Part shown: positions 32,054-41,128 of the stretch, piece after piece
How positions within the stretch are numbered: position 1 is the stretch's first letter
Layout: each line of letters opens with the position of its first letter
Origin: Microterricola gilva
GTDB lineage: Bacteria; Actinomycetota; Actinomycetes; Actinomycetales; Microbacteriaceae
Length of the DNA: 64,000 bases
Reading direction: 5' to 3'
Assembly: GCF_004217495.1 (NCBI RefSeq)
Contig: NZ_SHLC01000001.1
Span: forward strand, 1,302,001-1,366,000
Program-made: the position numbers and the translations under genes
Notes under the pieces: generated by a model
Seen by the model: the letters and a program-made list of their open reading frames with translations, nothing else
What the model was told of the DNA's origin: nothing
Databases searched by the model: none

Positions 32054-33719
32054 GTACACGATCCCTCCGCGGACGCAGACGCTGGGCTATCTGGCGATGT
32101 GGTGGATTGAGCATCACTGTGTTGTGCCTGATGGCGACAATGCGGGTGCATCGTTCGTCCCCTCGCTGGATCACCGCGTGTACATGGCGAACTGGTATCG
32201 GGTGAAGCCGACCGCGAAGCCTGGCGAGCGTGCTGCTGCGTTTGTGTACCGCATTGGCTTGTGGGTTGCTGCGCAGAAGGTGGGCAAGTCGCCGGGTGTT
32301 GCTGCTGAGACGTGCCTCGAGTTCGTTGGCCCCTCTCTTTACGATGGCCGCGCAGTCGAGGGCGAGATGTACATCTGCCCGTGGTCGGGCTGCCCGTGCA
32401 TGGATGACCCGTACTTTTACGAGGCCGGTGAGCCTCGGGGTAAGCCGTGGGCTACCCCTCGCATCCAGCTCGCCGCCGTGGTCGAAGACCAGGTGGAGAA
32501 CACTTGGGGCGCTCTCGTCCCGATGATCGATGACGGCCCCCTGGCGAACGTGATCCCGAAGACGGGTGAGGCGTTCATCCGCCACCCGAACAAGAACCGC
32601 GACTCACGCACTGAGATCGTCACCTCGAAGGCTGACGGCAAGCTTGGTGCCCGCATCTCGGCCGGCAAGTGTGACGAGACGGGACTTTGGAACGAGTCCA
32701 ACTCGATGAAGAAGTTCGAGCGGAACTTGCGTCGTGGCGCTGGTGGCATGGGTGGCCGTGTCTCGCACTCCTCGAACCCGTATGACCCTGCTGAAAACAG
32801 TGTTCTGCAGGATCAGATGGAGTCACAGCTTCCCGACATCCTGAAGCATCACTTTCCGCCTCCTGCCGCTCTTGAGTTCAAGAAGAAGGCCGACCGGCTG
32901 CAGATCTTCCGCTGGAACTATGCGAGCTCACCTTGGGTGGACATTCGCACGGTTGAGGCTGAGGCTGTCGCTCTCATGGAGACGAGCCCCGCTGAGGCTG
33001 AGCGCTTCTACGGGAATCGCATCGTTGCTGGTTCGGGTACGTGGATGGACATGGCTCGCTGGACGCTCACGGGGCTTGATGGCCTCGAGGGGCGCCCGGA
33101 GCCGATCACGGTGTCTGCGCGCACGAAGGTGACTCTCGGGTTCGACGGGTCGGATAACAACGACCACACCGGCATCCGACTAGAAACGTTGGACGGTTAC
33201 CAGTTCACGCCCACGTATGGGCCGGACAACAACCGGAAGACGTATTGGAAGCCTGCTGATTGGCAGGGTCGCATTCCTCACGCTGAGGTGAACGCGGCCG
33301 TCGATCAGATCGCTACTGAGTTCGAGATCGTTCGGGCCTACTGCGACCCGATGTTCTGGGAAACCGACATCGACAACTGGGGCGCGAAGTACGGCGAGAA
33401 GGTCTTTCTCAAGTGGGCGACGAACCGCATTTCGGCTATGCACGCGTCGCTCGAACGGTTCCGCACTGACGTGTACAACCCTGACGCGCAGTTCACTCAC
33501 GATGCCGACCCTGACGTAGCTGTGCACATGCGAAACGCGATCATTCGCGCCCGCAACGTGGACAAGCTCACGGGGCTTCGGCAGTACATCCTCGGCAAGC
33601 CTGCCGATCACCAAAAGTTCGACCTCACGATGTCGTCGGTGCTTGCCCATGAGGCGCGCATGGATGCGATCGCTGACGGGGCACTAGATGTCCCGGCTGA
33701 TAACTACGTCTACTTCTAG
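32037..33719 (+). CDS. terminase large subunit
   Basis: 560 residues from GTG 32037. The ATPase half has a deviant Walker A AAQKVGKS near residue 85 and TSKADGKLGAR; the nuclease half has the first Asp in LGFDGSDNNDHTG, the second in AYCDPMFW and the last in KFDLTMSSVLAHEA. It powers DNA packaging into the prohead and cuts unit genomes. Length fits HK97-like terminases of actinophages. Confidence 0.93.
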   Translation: MSKGPEYTIPPRTQTLGYLAMWWIEHHCVVPDGDNAGASFVPSLDHRVYMANWYRVKPTAKPGERAAAFVYRIGLWVAAQKVGKSPGVAAETCLEFVGPSLYDGRAVEGEMYICPWSGCPCMDDPYFYEAGEPRGKPWATPRIQLAAVVEDQVENTWGALVPMIDDGPLANVIPKTGEAFIRHPNKNRDSRTEIVTSKADGKLGARISAGKCDETGLWNESNSMKKFERNLRRGAGGMGGRVSHSSNPYDPAENSVLQDQMESQLPDILKHHFPPPAALEFKKKADRLQIFRWNYASSPWVDIRTVEAEAVALMETSPAEAERFYGNRIVAGSGTWMDMARWTLTGLDGLEGRPEPITVSARTKVTLGFDGSDNNDHTGIRLETLDGYQFTPTYGPDNNRKTYWKPADWQGRIPHAEVNAAVDQIATEFEIVRAYCDPMFWETDIDNWGAKYGEKVFLKWATNRISAMHASLERFRTDVYNPDAQFTHDADPDVAVHMRNAIIRARNVDKLTGLRQYILGKPADHQKFDLTMSSVLAHEARMDAIADGALDVPADNYVYF

Positions 33720-33728
33720 GAGGCCATT

Positions 33729-35177
33729 TTGGACGCTCAGGACGCCCGCCTCCAGACGGAGCGCATCTACACCCGGTTGAACGCACGCCGGCCTGACATC
33801 GAGAAGTCGGAGAACTACTACGAGGGCAAGCAGCCTTTGTCGTTCGCGACGAAGGAGTGGCAGGAAGCTAACGCTGCCCGCTATTCCGGGTTCTCTGATA
33901 ACTGGTGCGGGACGATCGTCAACGCTGAGGCTGAGCGCCTGAAGCCGATCGGCCTGACTGGTGTTGGCGATGCCGGCGCGAAGTTGCTGTGGGATCAGCT
34001 GCAGTACAACGAGTTCGACATGCAGTTCTCGCAGGGTGTCATCACGTCGCTGGCTGCACGTCGCGTGTTCGTGATCGTATGGGGCGATCGTGACGGCGAT
34101 GCGATCGTGACGTTCGAGCACCCCTCGAATGTGGAGATCGAGTACGACTGGGAGAACCCGCGGCTGCGGAAGGCTGCCTTGAAGACGTGGGTGGATGAGT
34201 CGAAGGAGTACGCGACTCTCTACACGCCTACCGAGCTTTGGAAGTTCGAGCGCCCCCGGCAGTCGGTCAAGAATGACCGTGACTCGCAGGCGCAGCAGTC
34301 GCGCACTGAGTATGCGGCGGATGGCGGCTGGCAGGCGCGCATCGCTGATGGCGACAACTCGTGGCCGCTGGCGAACCCACTCGGCGTTGTGCCGGTTGTG
34401 GAGCTCCCGAACCGGCCGACGCTCAAGGGCGATCCGATCTCGGAGATTCAGGGCGTCATGCCCATGCAGGATGCAATCAACCTGCTCTGGGCGTACCTGT
34501 TCCTTGCTGCCGACTACGCGTCGATGGATGCTCGTGTGATCCTGGGCGTTGAACCGCCGAAGATCCCCGTGCTCGATGCGACAGGCAAGGTCATCGGCAC
34601 TCGCAATGTCGAGATGAAGGATCTCCGCGAGAAGCGGCTCCTGACGCTCACGGGCGAGAACGCGAAGATCGACTCATGGGATTCGGCATCGCTCGACATC
34701 TTCACGGACACGATCGAGATCGCGGTGGGCCACATTGCCGCGCAGACTCGCACCCCTCCGCACTACCTGGTGTCGAACAAGGGACTGTCGAACCTGTCTG
34801 GTGACGCGCTCACTGCGGCCGAGATTGGTCTTGTGCAGAAGTCGAACGAGTACATCTCGTTCACCGACCCCCAGCTGCGTGAAGTGCTGCGCCTGGTGGC
34901 GTTGGTGAAGGGCGAGAAGGCTCTCGCGCAAGAGGTTCGATTGTCGACCATCGTCTGGAAAGACCGCGAGATTCGTGCTGAATCCCAGTTGGCCGACGCG
35001 CTGAGCAAGTACAAGGCGCTCGGCTACCCGCTGAAGTACATCCTCGAGCTGCACGGCAAGGACCCGGACACCATCAAGAGGGTTCTGGACATGCGTGACG
35101 AGGAAGAGCGCGCCCTGATGCAGTTCGGCGTGCAGGATGCGATCGAATCTGAGGGTCAGGATGTCAACGCTCTCTGA
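33729..35177 (+). CDS. portal protein (SPP1 gp6-like)
   Basis: 482 residues from TTG 33729, with AGGAGG eight bases before it. LNARRPDIEKSENYYEGKQPLSFA and FSDNWCGTIVNAEAERL are typical of the SPP1 gp6-like portal family, and DLREKRLLTLTGENAKIDSWDSASL lies in the stem/clip region. It forms the dodecameric ring through which DNA enters the capsid. Overlaps the MuF gene by 17 bases. Confidence 0.92.
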   Translation: MDAQDARLQTERIYTRLNARRPDIEKSENYYEGKQPLSFATKEWQEANAARYSGFSDNWCGTIVNAEAERLKPIGLTGVGDAGAKLLWDQLQYNEFDMQFSQGVITSLAARRVFVIVWGDRDGDAIVTFEHPSNVEIEYDWENPRLRKAALKTWVDESKEYATLYTPTELWKFERPRQSVKNDRDSQAQQSRTEYAADGGWQARIADGDNSWPLANPLGVVPVVELPNRPTLKGDPISEIQGVMPMQDAINLLWAYLFLAADYASMDARVILGVEPPKIPVLDATGKVIGTRNVEMKDLREKRLLTLTGENAKIDSWDSASLDIFTDTIEIAVGHIAAQTRTPPHYLVSNKGLSNLSGDALTAAEIGLVQKSNEYISFTDPQLREVLRLVALVKGEKALAQEVRLSTIVWKDREIRAESQLADALSKYKALGYPLKYILELHGKDPDTIKRVLDMRDEEERALMQFGVQDAIESEGQDVNAL

Positions 35178-36336
35178 TATCGCGGCTGAGCATCAGCGGC
35201 GTCGCACGGTGACAACGGATAAGGCAACTGTTCGGGCGCTTCGGCAGTTCCGGCAGATCGACCCGGCGTTCTTGGATGCCGGTTGGGATCGGGTGTCGTC
35301 CGCAATGGTCGACACCGTGTCGGCTGCTCAGGTTGCTGCAGCTCGTCAGGCTGGCCCGTACCTGGATCGCGTTGCTGCGGCTTCAGGTGGGGCTCCTGAG
35401 CGTGCGCAGTTGGTGTCTGAAGCGTTCGGTGGAGTCATGCTGGACGGCCGCGAGGTTGGGCCGGCGATGTTCTCCGCTGTGACCACGACGAAGACGCTGG
35501 TCGGACGGGGCATGCCTGCCGCTCGAGCGTTCGAGGTGGGGGCATCGTTCCTTGCAGTCATCGTTGGCGCTGCAGTTCAGGATCTCGGACGGCAGGCAGA
35601 CGAGACAATTGCGACGGGCCGCGGCTACACGCGGTACATCCGTGTCGTGTCAGCCGGTGCGTGCTCACGGTGCGCGATCCTTGCGGGTGGCGCAGAGTAC
35701 CGGGCGCCATTCGAGCGTCATCCTCGTTGCAAATGCACCTCGTTGGCCGTGACGGATGGCGAAGGAACGCCTGCCGGGTTCTACGAAACCCCTAGCGCCT
35801 ACTTCGACTCGCTGTCACCAGCTGAACAGGATCGGATCTTCACCCGTGGTGGTGCTGAGGCGATCCGTTCTGGCGCCGATCCGATCCGTGTTGTGAACGC
35901 TCGACGTGGTGCTGACGGGATCTCAACCTCTCGAGGCATCGGGCGCAACACGACTGCGAATAGTGGCCGGCGCATCCACCGGCAACAGATCGGCGTGAAG
36001 CCAGACGGAACACCCGTCATGGGCGTCACAACATCTGACGGCACGTATCGCGGCGGATTTCGGTCGACGCAGAACCAGATCGGTGTCGGTTCGCACCGTA
36101 TCGACGGCAACCGCTACTCGGCCACGAAGCGCACACGCCTGATGCCGGAAACGATCATGGAGCTCGCTGACGATCTGCCCACCCGGCAACTGCTGCTGCG
36201 TGACGCCGGCTACCTCGAGTTCCCGGTTGGTGACACGAGCACAAACGCATGGGTGGCTAAGCGGCTTGAGTCGCAGATCGCTGACCGTGCCGCAGCCGAC
36301 GCCTTCTATCGCAAGCTCGGCGTCTCCCTGGGCTAG
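35161..36336 (+). CDS. MuF-like minor head protein / capsid maturation protein
   Basis: 391 residues from ATG 35161. A helical N-terminal half is followed by the Mu gpF-like core with CSRCAILAGG near residue 180 and FERHPRCKCTS about 20 residues on, the conserved cysteine and histidine cluster. In actinophages this slot carries the capsid protease or MuF fusion. No protease motif was identified by eye, so only MuF is claimed. Confidence 0.82.
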   Translation: MSTLSDIAAEHQRRRTVTTDKATVRALRQFRQIDPAFLDAGWDRVSSAMVDTVSAAQVAAARQAGPYLDRVAAASGGAPERAQLVSEAFGGVMLDGREVGPAMFSAVTTTKTLVGRGMPAARAFEVGASFLAVIVGAAVQDLGRQADETIATGRGYTRYIRVVSAGACSRCAILAGGAEYRAPFERHPRCKCTSLAVTDGEGTPAGFYETPSAYFDSLSPAEQDRIFTRGGAEAIRSGADPIRVVNARRGADGISTSRGIGRNTTANSGRRIHRQQIGVKPDGTPVMGVTTSDGTYRGGFRSTQNQIGVGSHRIDGNRYSATKRTRLMPETIMELADDLPTRQLLLRDAGYLEFPVGDTSTNAWVAKRLESQIADRAAADAFYRKLGVSLG

Positions 36337-36349
36337 CCCCAACAATCTT

Positions 36350-36426
36350 CCCCACTCCGGTGGGGAGCTGCGTGACGCAGCAATCACCCTTCGGGGTGTG
36401 TAACCGGCCCCGCGATGGGGCCTTTT
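36350..36426 (+). terminator. four consecutive stem-loops before the scaffold gene
   Basis: CCCCAC-tccg-GTGGGG (36350-36365), GCTGCG-tga-CGCAGC (36367-36381), CACCC-ttcg-GGGTG (36385-36398) and GGCCCC-gcgat-GGGGCC followed by TTTT (36406-36426). The last is terminator-like. They fill nearly all of the gap between the MuF and scaffold genes. Confidence 0.7.
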
Positions 36427-36450
36427 CCATCCCACCTAGGAGTGATTCCA

Positions 36451-37074
36451 ATGACAAACACTGATGAGTCCGTGACGGACGAATCAACCGAATCGACCGA
36501 ATCTGTCGAGCAGACCGAAACCGAGTCTGAGTCGACGGAAGAGATCGAGCAGCCTGACCCGAACGCGGGCGCGCACAAGGCTCTCGTGGCTGAGCGCACT
36601 GCGCGCAAGGCGGCCGAGAAGGAGCTGAAGGCACTTCGGGACGCGAACGCGCTCAAGGACAAGCCCGCCGAGGAGCAGGCACTCGAGCAGGCTCGCATCG
36701 AAGCCCGAGCGGAAGCAACGGAGAAGGCCAACAAGCGCCTCATCGGTGCAGAGCTCAAAGCTGCTGCGACGGGCAAGGTCAAGAACCCTGCCCTCGCGCT
36801 GAAGCTCATCGACACGTCAGGGATTGACGTGGATGACGACGGCGAAGTCGATTCGGACGCACTCAACCAGGCAATCGCTGCACTGCTTGTCGACTACCCG
36901 GAGCTGGCCGCTGATGGCGGTTCTCGTTTCGGTGGTGGCGCAGATCAGGGGGCGAAGGGCAAAACGTCCAAGCCCGCGCAGCTGTCTGAGCAAGACATCA
37001 AATCCATGACTCCGGAGCAGATCGGCGCGGCCCGTGCGGCCGGCCAGCTGAACACGCTACTGGGGATCAAATAA
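36451..37074 (+). CDS. capsid scaffolding protein
   Basis: 207 residues from ATG 36451 after TAGGAG. A Thr/Glu/Ser-rich acidic N-terminus, a long Ala/Glu/Lys coiled coil (VAERTARKAAEKELKALRDAN) and a short C-terminal helix are the usual scaffold layout, and it directly precedes the capsid gene. Confidence 0.88.
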   Translation: MTNTDESVTDESTESTESVEQTETESESTEEIEQPDPNAGAHKALVAERTARKAAEKELKALRDANALKDKPAEEQALEQARIEARAEATEKANKRLIGAELKAAATGKVKNPALALKLIDTSGIDVDDDGEVDSDALNQAIAALLVDYPELAADGGSRFGGGADQGAKGKTSKPAQLSEQDIKSMTPEQIGAARAAGQLNTLLGIK

Positions 37075-37092
37075 CCAAAGGAGGGAGCCCTC

Positions 37093-37938
37093 ATGGCTCT
37101 TACGAACTTCATCCCCATCGTCTGGAACTCCCAGATGCTGCTCGACTTCCGCCAGGCAGCAATCGCGGCCAACCTCGTCAACCGCCAGTACGAGGGTGAC
37201 GCGCGGTCGGGTAACACCGTCCGCGTGAACACCGCGGGCGCAATCGCGATCAAGGACTACAAGACCGGACTTCTCGAGTCTGCTCCTGGTGTCTTCATCC
37301 CGCGCACCACGAAGCCCGACGCGATCACCTCGACCAAGGCTGACCTGCTCATCGACCAGGAGAAGTCCTTCGACTTCCTGGTGGATGACATCGACCGTGC
37401 GCAGGCTGCTGGCTCGCTTGGCGAGTACACGCAGTCGGCTGCGGAGGGCATGGCGGAGGACGCCGACAAGTTCATCCTCGCCGGCCTGTCGACCACGAAC
37501 GCCCACCTGACGGCCGCGGCCATCACCACGGGCGATCAGGCGTTCGACAAGATCGGCGACATCAAGAAGGCGCTCGACAAGGCGAAGGTTCCGACCAGCA
37601 ACCGTGTCGCTGTCATCAACGCGGAGTACGCCTCCGTGCTGCTCAAGGCGTCGTCGCGCCTGACGAGCGTTGACCAGTCGGGTTCGCCGGCCGGTCTGCG
37701 TGACGGATACATCGGTCGCCTGCTCGGCATCGACATCTACCAGTCGGAGAACACCCCGAACGTCGCCAAGCCCCAGGTCATCGCCTGGTACAAGCCGGCC
37801 TTCTCGTTCGTCTCGCAGATCGAGAAGACCGAGGGCCTGCGCCACGATGACTCGTTCTCTGACCGTCTGCGTGGCCTCCACGTGTACGGCGCGAAGGCGT
37901 TCCGTCCGACCGGCATCGTCGCGTTCACCGCAAGCTAA
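37093..37938 (+). CDS. major capsid protein (HK97 fold)
   Basis: 281 residues. MALTNFIPIVWNSQMLLDFRQ and YEGDARSGNTVRV open a group of coat proteins with an HK97 fold seen in actinophages; KTEGLRHDDSFSDRLRGLHVYGAK is the conserved C-terminal strand. It follows scaffold by 18 bp with AAAGGAGGG upstream, a strong site suiting high expression. Confidence 0.92.
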   Translation: MALTNFIPIVWNSQMLLDFRQAAIAANLVNRQYEGDARSGNTVRVNTAGAIAIKDYKTGLLESAPGVFIPRTTKPDAITSTKADLLIDQEKSFDFLVDDIDRAQAAGSLGEYTQSAAEGMAEDADKFILAGLSTTNAHLTAAAITTGDQAFDKIGDIKKALDKAKVPTSNRVAVINAEYASVLLKASSRLTSVDQSGSPAGLRDGYIGRLLGIDIYQSENTPNVAKPQVIAWYKPAFSFVSQIEKTEGLRHDDSFSDRLRGLHVYGAKAFRPTGIVAFTAS

Positions 37939-37952
37939 CTAGGAGGTCTGTG

Positions 37953-38519
37953 ATGGAAGCATTCGCTACTGCAGCAGAGCTCGGGACGAGGCTCAACCGG
38001 ACTTTCGAGGCCGGCGCTGAAATCGAGTGGATCGATGAGCTGCTGGCGGATGCTTCCGCACACCTCCGATCGGTCATTGGGCAGGAGGTTTTCCCGCGCA
38101 CCACTTCGGAGTACGTTGCGTACCCGGATGGTGGGCGGGTTGACCTTCCCCAGTGGCCGGTGGTGTCGGTGGAAGCGGTCACCCGTGATGGTGGCGCCGT
38201 TGAGCACACGTACCGGCCGGGGTTCATCATGGTTCGTGATGACGCCCCCGTTGATGTGACATTCACGTGGGGTTACGCAGAGGCTCCTCGTGAGCTTGCC
38301 CGCCTCGCCTGCGTGCTCGTCTCCCAAACTCTTCTCCCGCTCGAGGCCAAGATCGGCCTCACCGCGGGCGGCCTGTCATCAGTTGCGATCGATGACTTCA
38401 AACTGGCATGGGCTGATGCCGGCGCATCGTCCGGCATGACCCTGACGGAGCATGCGGAGAAGGCGATCCGGAAGCAGTTCGGCCAGGGCGACATTGGCAT
38501 TGTCGAGGCCCGCTGGTGA
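37953..38519 (+). CDS. head-tail connector (gp6-like adaptor)
   Basis: 188 residues from ATG 37953 (a GTG precedes it directly; either could be used with AGGAGG upstream). FATAAELGTRLN, then ASAHLRSVIGQEV and a beta-rich middle (GGRVDLPQWPVVSVEAVT) match the HK97 gp6-like adaptor that binds below the portal. Confidence 0.8.
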   Translation: MEAFATAAELGTRLNRTFEAGAEIEWIDELLADASAHLRSVIGQEVFPRTTSEYVAYPDGGRVDLPQWPVVSVEAVTRDGGAVEHTYRPGFIMVRDDAPVDVTFTWGYAEAPRELARLACVLVSQTLLPLEAKIGLTAGGLSSVAIDDFKLAWADAGASSGMTLTEHAEKAIRKQFGQGDIGIVEARW

Positions 38520-38920
38520 GCGTCATCGGTGGCACGGTTTCGATGGGGCGCAGTTGGGCTGAGGCTCGCATGCTGGACTCCTGCATTGTCGGCCTGAAGA
38601 CGATCACCCCGGATCCGGACACCCTCGAGGATGTCGAAACGATCACCGCTCATTACACGGGCAAGTGCCGGATCTCGTCTACGTCGAACGCGGTGACGGA
38701 TAAGGATGCGGTTGGTCAGGTGTTCGCGGATGAGTCGCTCATCTTGTCGGTGCCTGTAGCGACGGCTGGTCTGATTCGCACTGATGACACGGTGTGGATC
38801 ACGGCGGTTGGTCCTGTTGCTGGCAATCCTGCGATGGTTGCTCGTGAGTATCGTGTCGCGGGCCTTGCTTCCACCTCACAGTCAACTGCTGCCCGGTACT
38901 CGATCGAGCTGCTGAGCTGA
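38516..38920 (+). CDS. head-tail stopper-like protein (DUF6093-like)
   Basis: 134 residues, GTG start in a four-base overlap. A beta-barrel look with HYTGKCRISST and ARYSIELLS at the end is usual for the second head-tail protein of actinophages. The stopper role is inferred from order. Confidence 0.7.
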   Translation: MSVIGGTVSMGRSWAEARMLDSCIVGLKTITPDPDTLEDVETITAHYTGKCRISSTSNAVTDKDAVGQVFADESLILSVPVATAGLIRTDDTVWITAVGPVAGNPAMVAREYRVAGLASTSQSTAARYSIELLS

Positions 38921-39360
38921 TGGCTAGCGAATCGGCTGAGGTACGTGCTTTGGCGGCTGATCTGGCAGCGATCGCTGGAACGATGCCGGGTAAAGCTCGT
39001 CAGGCTTTCCAGCAGACGTTGATCCGCACGAAGAAGTCCTATGCGGATGATGCGAAGAAATCGATGCCTAAGAGTGTCGCGAAACGCTACACGCCGACGA
39101 TCGACTACACCATCTCGAAAGGCGAGACGCCGGACGCGCTCGAGGGCGAGGTTGGCCCGAACATCGAACGCTATGGCGGGAAGTCTGGCAAGGGCGGGCT
39201 GTTGCCGTCGTTCGGTTTCCTCGATGACCCTGACGCTGCAGGCGGCATCCGCACGGCCCCTAGCCGTGCCCGTCAGCGTGCGGAGAAGTTCGCGGCCGAC
39301 GAGCTGGTCAAGGGCATTGAGATCGCCGCTGAACAGTCGATGAAAGCGAGGGGCCTGTGA
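38920..39360 (+). CDS. HK97 gp10-like neck protein
   Basis: 146 residues. A basic helical first half (IRTKKSYADDAKKSMPKSVAKRY) and GPNIERYGGKSGKGGLLPSFGF are typical for HK97 gp10-like proteins that close the head-tail joint. One-base overlap with the previous gene. Confidence 0.75.
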   Translation: MASESAEVRALAADLAAIAGTMPGKARQAFQQTLIRTKKSYADDAKKSMPKSVAKRYTPTIDYTISKGETPDALEGEVGPNIERYGGKSGKGGLLPSFGFLDDPDAAGGIRTAPSRARQRAEKFAADELVKGIEIAAEQSMKARGL

Positions 39361-39788
39361 TTCGAGAGCATTTCGCGGCCGTTAAGGCGCGCATCGAAAC
39401 TGACACCACGTTGGCCGGCAAGGGTTACGACTCAGCACGCCTCGATGGCACAGGCGGCCTCGTTCGCGAGACGTACTGGATTCTCTATGGCGGCGGCCTG
39501 GATGAGCTTGACGACAACCGGTTTACGGCGACGCAGCGGGCGAACTCGCGGGGCGATCTGACGTACACGGTGCGCGCAGTGTCGACTACCGCTGATGTCG
39601 CTCGCTCGGTCACTGCGAAGGTGGCGGCCAAGCTGCTCGGGTTCGTGCCAGTTGTGGCTGGTCGCAAATGCGATCCAATCCGGATGCCCCCTGGCGGCAT
39701 GGACGACGTAGAGGACGACAACTCGGTGAAGCCGCCGATGTTCTACCAGGACACGGAGTACGTGCTGCGGTCATCCCCGGCCGCCTAA
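39357..39788 (+). CDS. tail terminator protein
   Basis: 143 residues from GTG 39357. Position between the gp10-like and tail tube genes, and a mixed alpha/beta sequence (REHFAAVKARIETD ... DLTYTVRAVSTTADVARSVTAKV) fit lambda gpU-like tail terminators, which stop tube growth and join the head. Confidence 0.78.
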   Translation: MIREHFAAVKARIETDTTLAGKGYDSARLDGTGGLVRETYWILYGGGLDELDDNRFTATQRANSRGDLTYTVRAVSTTADVARSVTAKVAAKLLGFVPVVAGRKCDPIRMPPGGMDDVEDDNSVKPPMFYQDTEYVLRSSPAA

Positions 39789-39799
39789 CCAGACCCTTT

Positions 39800-39825
39800 G
39801 GGCCTCGCACTTGCGGGGCCCTTTT
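39800..39825 (+). terminator. intrinsic terminator inside the late operon
   Basis: GGGCCTCGC-actt-GCGGGGCCC (9 bp, one G-U pair) then TTTT, twelve bases after the tail terminator gene. Confidence 0.7.
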
Positions 39826-39843
39826 CTATGCCCGGAGGTGCAC

Positions 39844-40059
39844 ATGGCGCAGTTCATTCGCGTCCGAGACAAGGCAACGAAGCACGAGTACGACGCCCCG
39901 CTAGGGGAAGTCAACCGTGCCCCAGATCTGTACGTGGTGATCGATGACGAGCCGGTGAATGCACCGCGCCCGCCTAAGCACTACGTGAAACCTGCGAGCA
40001 CGCAGGCACCGAAACCGTCCGTGGGCAAAACCAAGAAGGAGACGCCTGATGGCTCTTGA
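39844..40059 (+). CDS. small protein before the tail tube gene
   Basis: 71 residues from ATG 39844 with CGGAGGTG upstream. A short beta-rich start (QFIRVRDKATKHEYDAPLGEV) and a Pro/Lys tail. Such proteins recur just ahead of major tail genes in actinophages. Function unknown. Confidence 0.6.
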   Translation: MAQFIRVRDKATKHEYDAPLGEVNRAPDLYVVIDDEPVNAPRPPKHYVKPASTQAPKPSVGKTKKETPDGS

Positions 40060-40558
40060 AGAAATCCCTGAAGGCGTCGTAAGTGACGGCAATGGCCTCG
40101 TGCTGTTCGTCCCGACGATCGCCAACCCTGCAGCGCCGACCGTTGCGGAGCTCTCCGCGGGCACGGTGAAGAAGCTGACGTACTCGATCACGGGTGATGG
40201 CTACAACCACACGGTGACGATCAACAAGGTGACCGCGAACCGGCTGACACTGAAGCAGCAGATCCAGTACGACGGCACCGAGACCGATGACCTGTCGATC
40301 ACCTACGTGTACACGAACACGGAAGACGATGTGATCCGCATCGCACTGCCGCAGGGCACGACCGGCTACATCGTGGAGCGCTGGGCGATCCCCAACGAGA
40401 CGGCGATCACCGCCGCACAGATCGTGGATGTCATCCCGATCAAGGCATCCGTGCCGACCAAGAACGCACCCGTCACCAACCAGGAGCTGACTCGCACTCA
40501 GGCCCTGAACGTGACGGGCACGGTGCACCGCGACGTGGTTGTTGTCGCTGGCGCCTAG
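40049..40558 (+). CDS. major tail tube protein
   Basis: 169 residues. LTYSITGDGYNHTVTINKVTANRLTLKQ and YVYTNTEDDVIRIAL have the beta-rich pattern of actinophage major tail proteins, ending with a typical NVTGTVHRDVVVVA strand. It overlaps the previous gene by 11 bases. A hairpin follows before the chaperone gene. Confidence 0.88.
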   Translation: MALEEIPEGVVSDGNGLVLFVPTIANPAAPTVAELSAGTVKKLTYSITGDGYNHTVTINKVTANRLTLKQQIQYDGTETDDLSITYVYTNTEDDVIRIALPQGTTGYIVERWAIPNETAITAAQIVDVIPIKASVPTKNAPVTNQELTRTQALNVTGTVHRDVVVVAGA

Positions 40559-40565
40559 CTAGACC

Positions 40566-40605
40566 CCTGCCGGGCGTAAACCATGCCCACGGAGCGCCCG
40601 GCAGG
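40566..40605 (+). terminator. stem-loop between tail tube and chaperone genes
   Basis: Perfect 11-bp stem CCTGCCGGGCG/CGCCCGGCAGG with an 18-base loop and no T run. It probably lowers expression of downstream genes or stabilises the tail-tube mRNA end. Confidence 0.55.
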
Positions 40606-40645
40606 CTCCTCCTCATCTGTGGGCTTATCCGTGGGAGATTTTGAA

Positions 40646-41128
40646 ATGACTGCACTGTCTGATGCGATTGCCGCCCAGAAGGTGGCCCGTGCTGCTGGCC
40701 GTGAGACTGACACCGTTGAGGTGCTTGTTGGCGACCGGCTGACCACTCTGAAGTTCACGGAGATGGACGGCCTCGAGTGGCGTCGCATCGTTGAGCTATT
40801 CCCGCCTCGTCGCGGGGTGCAGCTTGACGCTCGCTACAACTACAACACTCTGGAAGGCTCCCTCGAGGGCGCGAAGCACAGCGGTGTCGAGCTGATCGAG
40901 GGCGAGGAAGCCCCACCGCTCAAGGTCGATCTCGAGGCGAATCCGCCAGTTGACGAGTGGGCTGACATGTTCTCGGTGCTGTCCAGCGCTGACCTGAACC
41001 TGATCGCCGCAACGCTGTGGATTCTGAATGAGTACGCGCCGAGCGAGCGGAAGGCCAAAGCAAAAAAAGCGTTGACGGCGCCGGCAAAGCCGAAGCGCGC
41101 CTCGCGCGCGAAGTCGGTGTCCCGCTAA
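40646..41128 (+). CDS. tail assembly chaperone, short form (gpG-like)
   Basis: 160 residues from ATG 40646. EVLVGDRLTTLKFTEMDGLEWRRIVELFPP and VLSSADLNLIAATLWILNEY are typical of actinophage tail chaperones. It ends in a Lys/Ala-rich tail just after the slippery run of seven A at 41062-41068. The short form binds tape-measure protein during tail building. Confidence 0.85.
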   Translation: MTALSDAIAAQKVARAAGRETDTVEVLVGDRLTTLKFTEMDGLEWRRIVELFPPRRGVQLDARYNYNTLEGSLEGAKHSGVELIEGEEAPPLKVDLEANPPVDEWADMFSVLSSADLNLIAATLWILNEYAPSERKAKAKKALTAPAKPKRASRAKSVSR

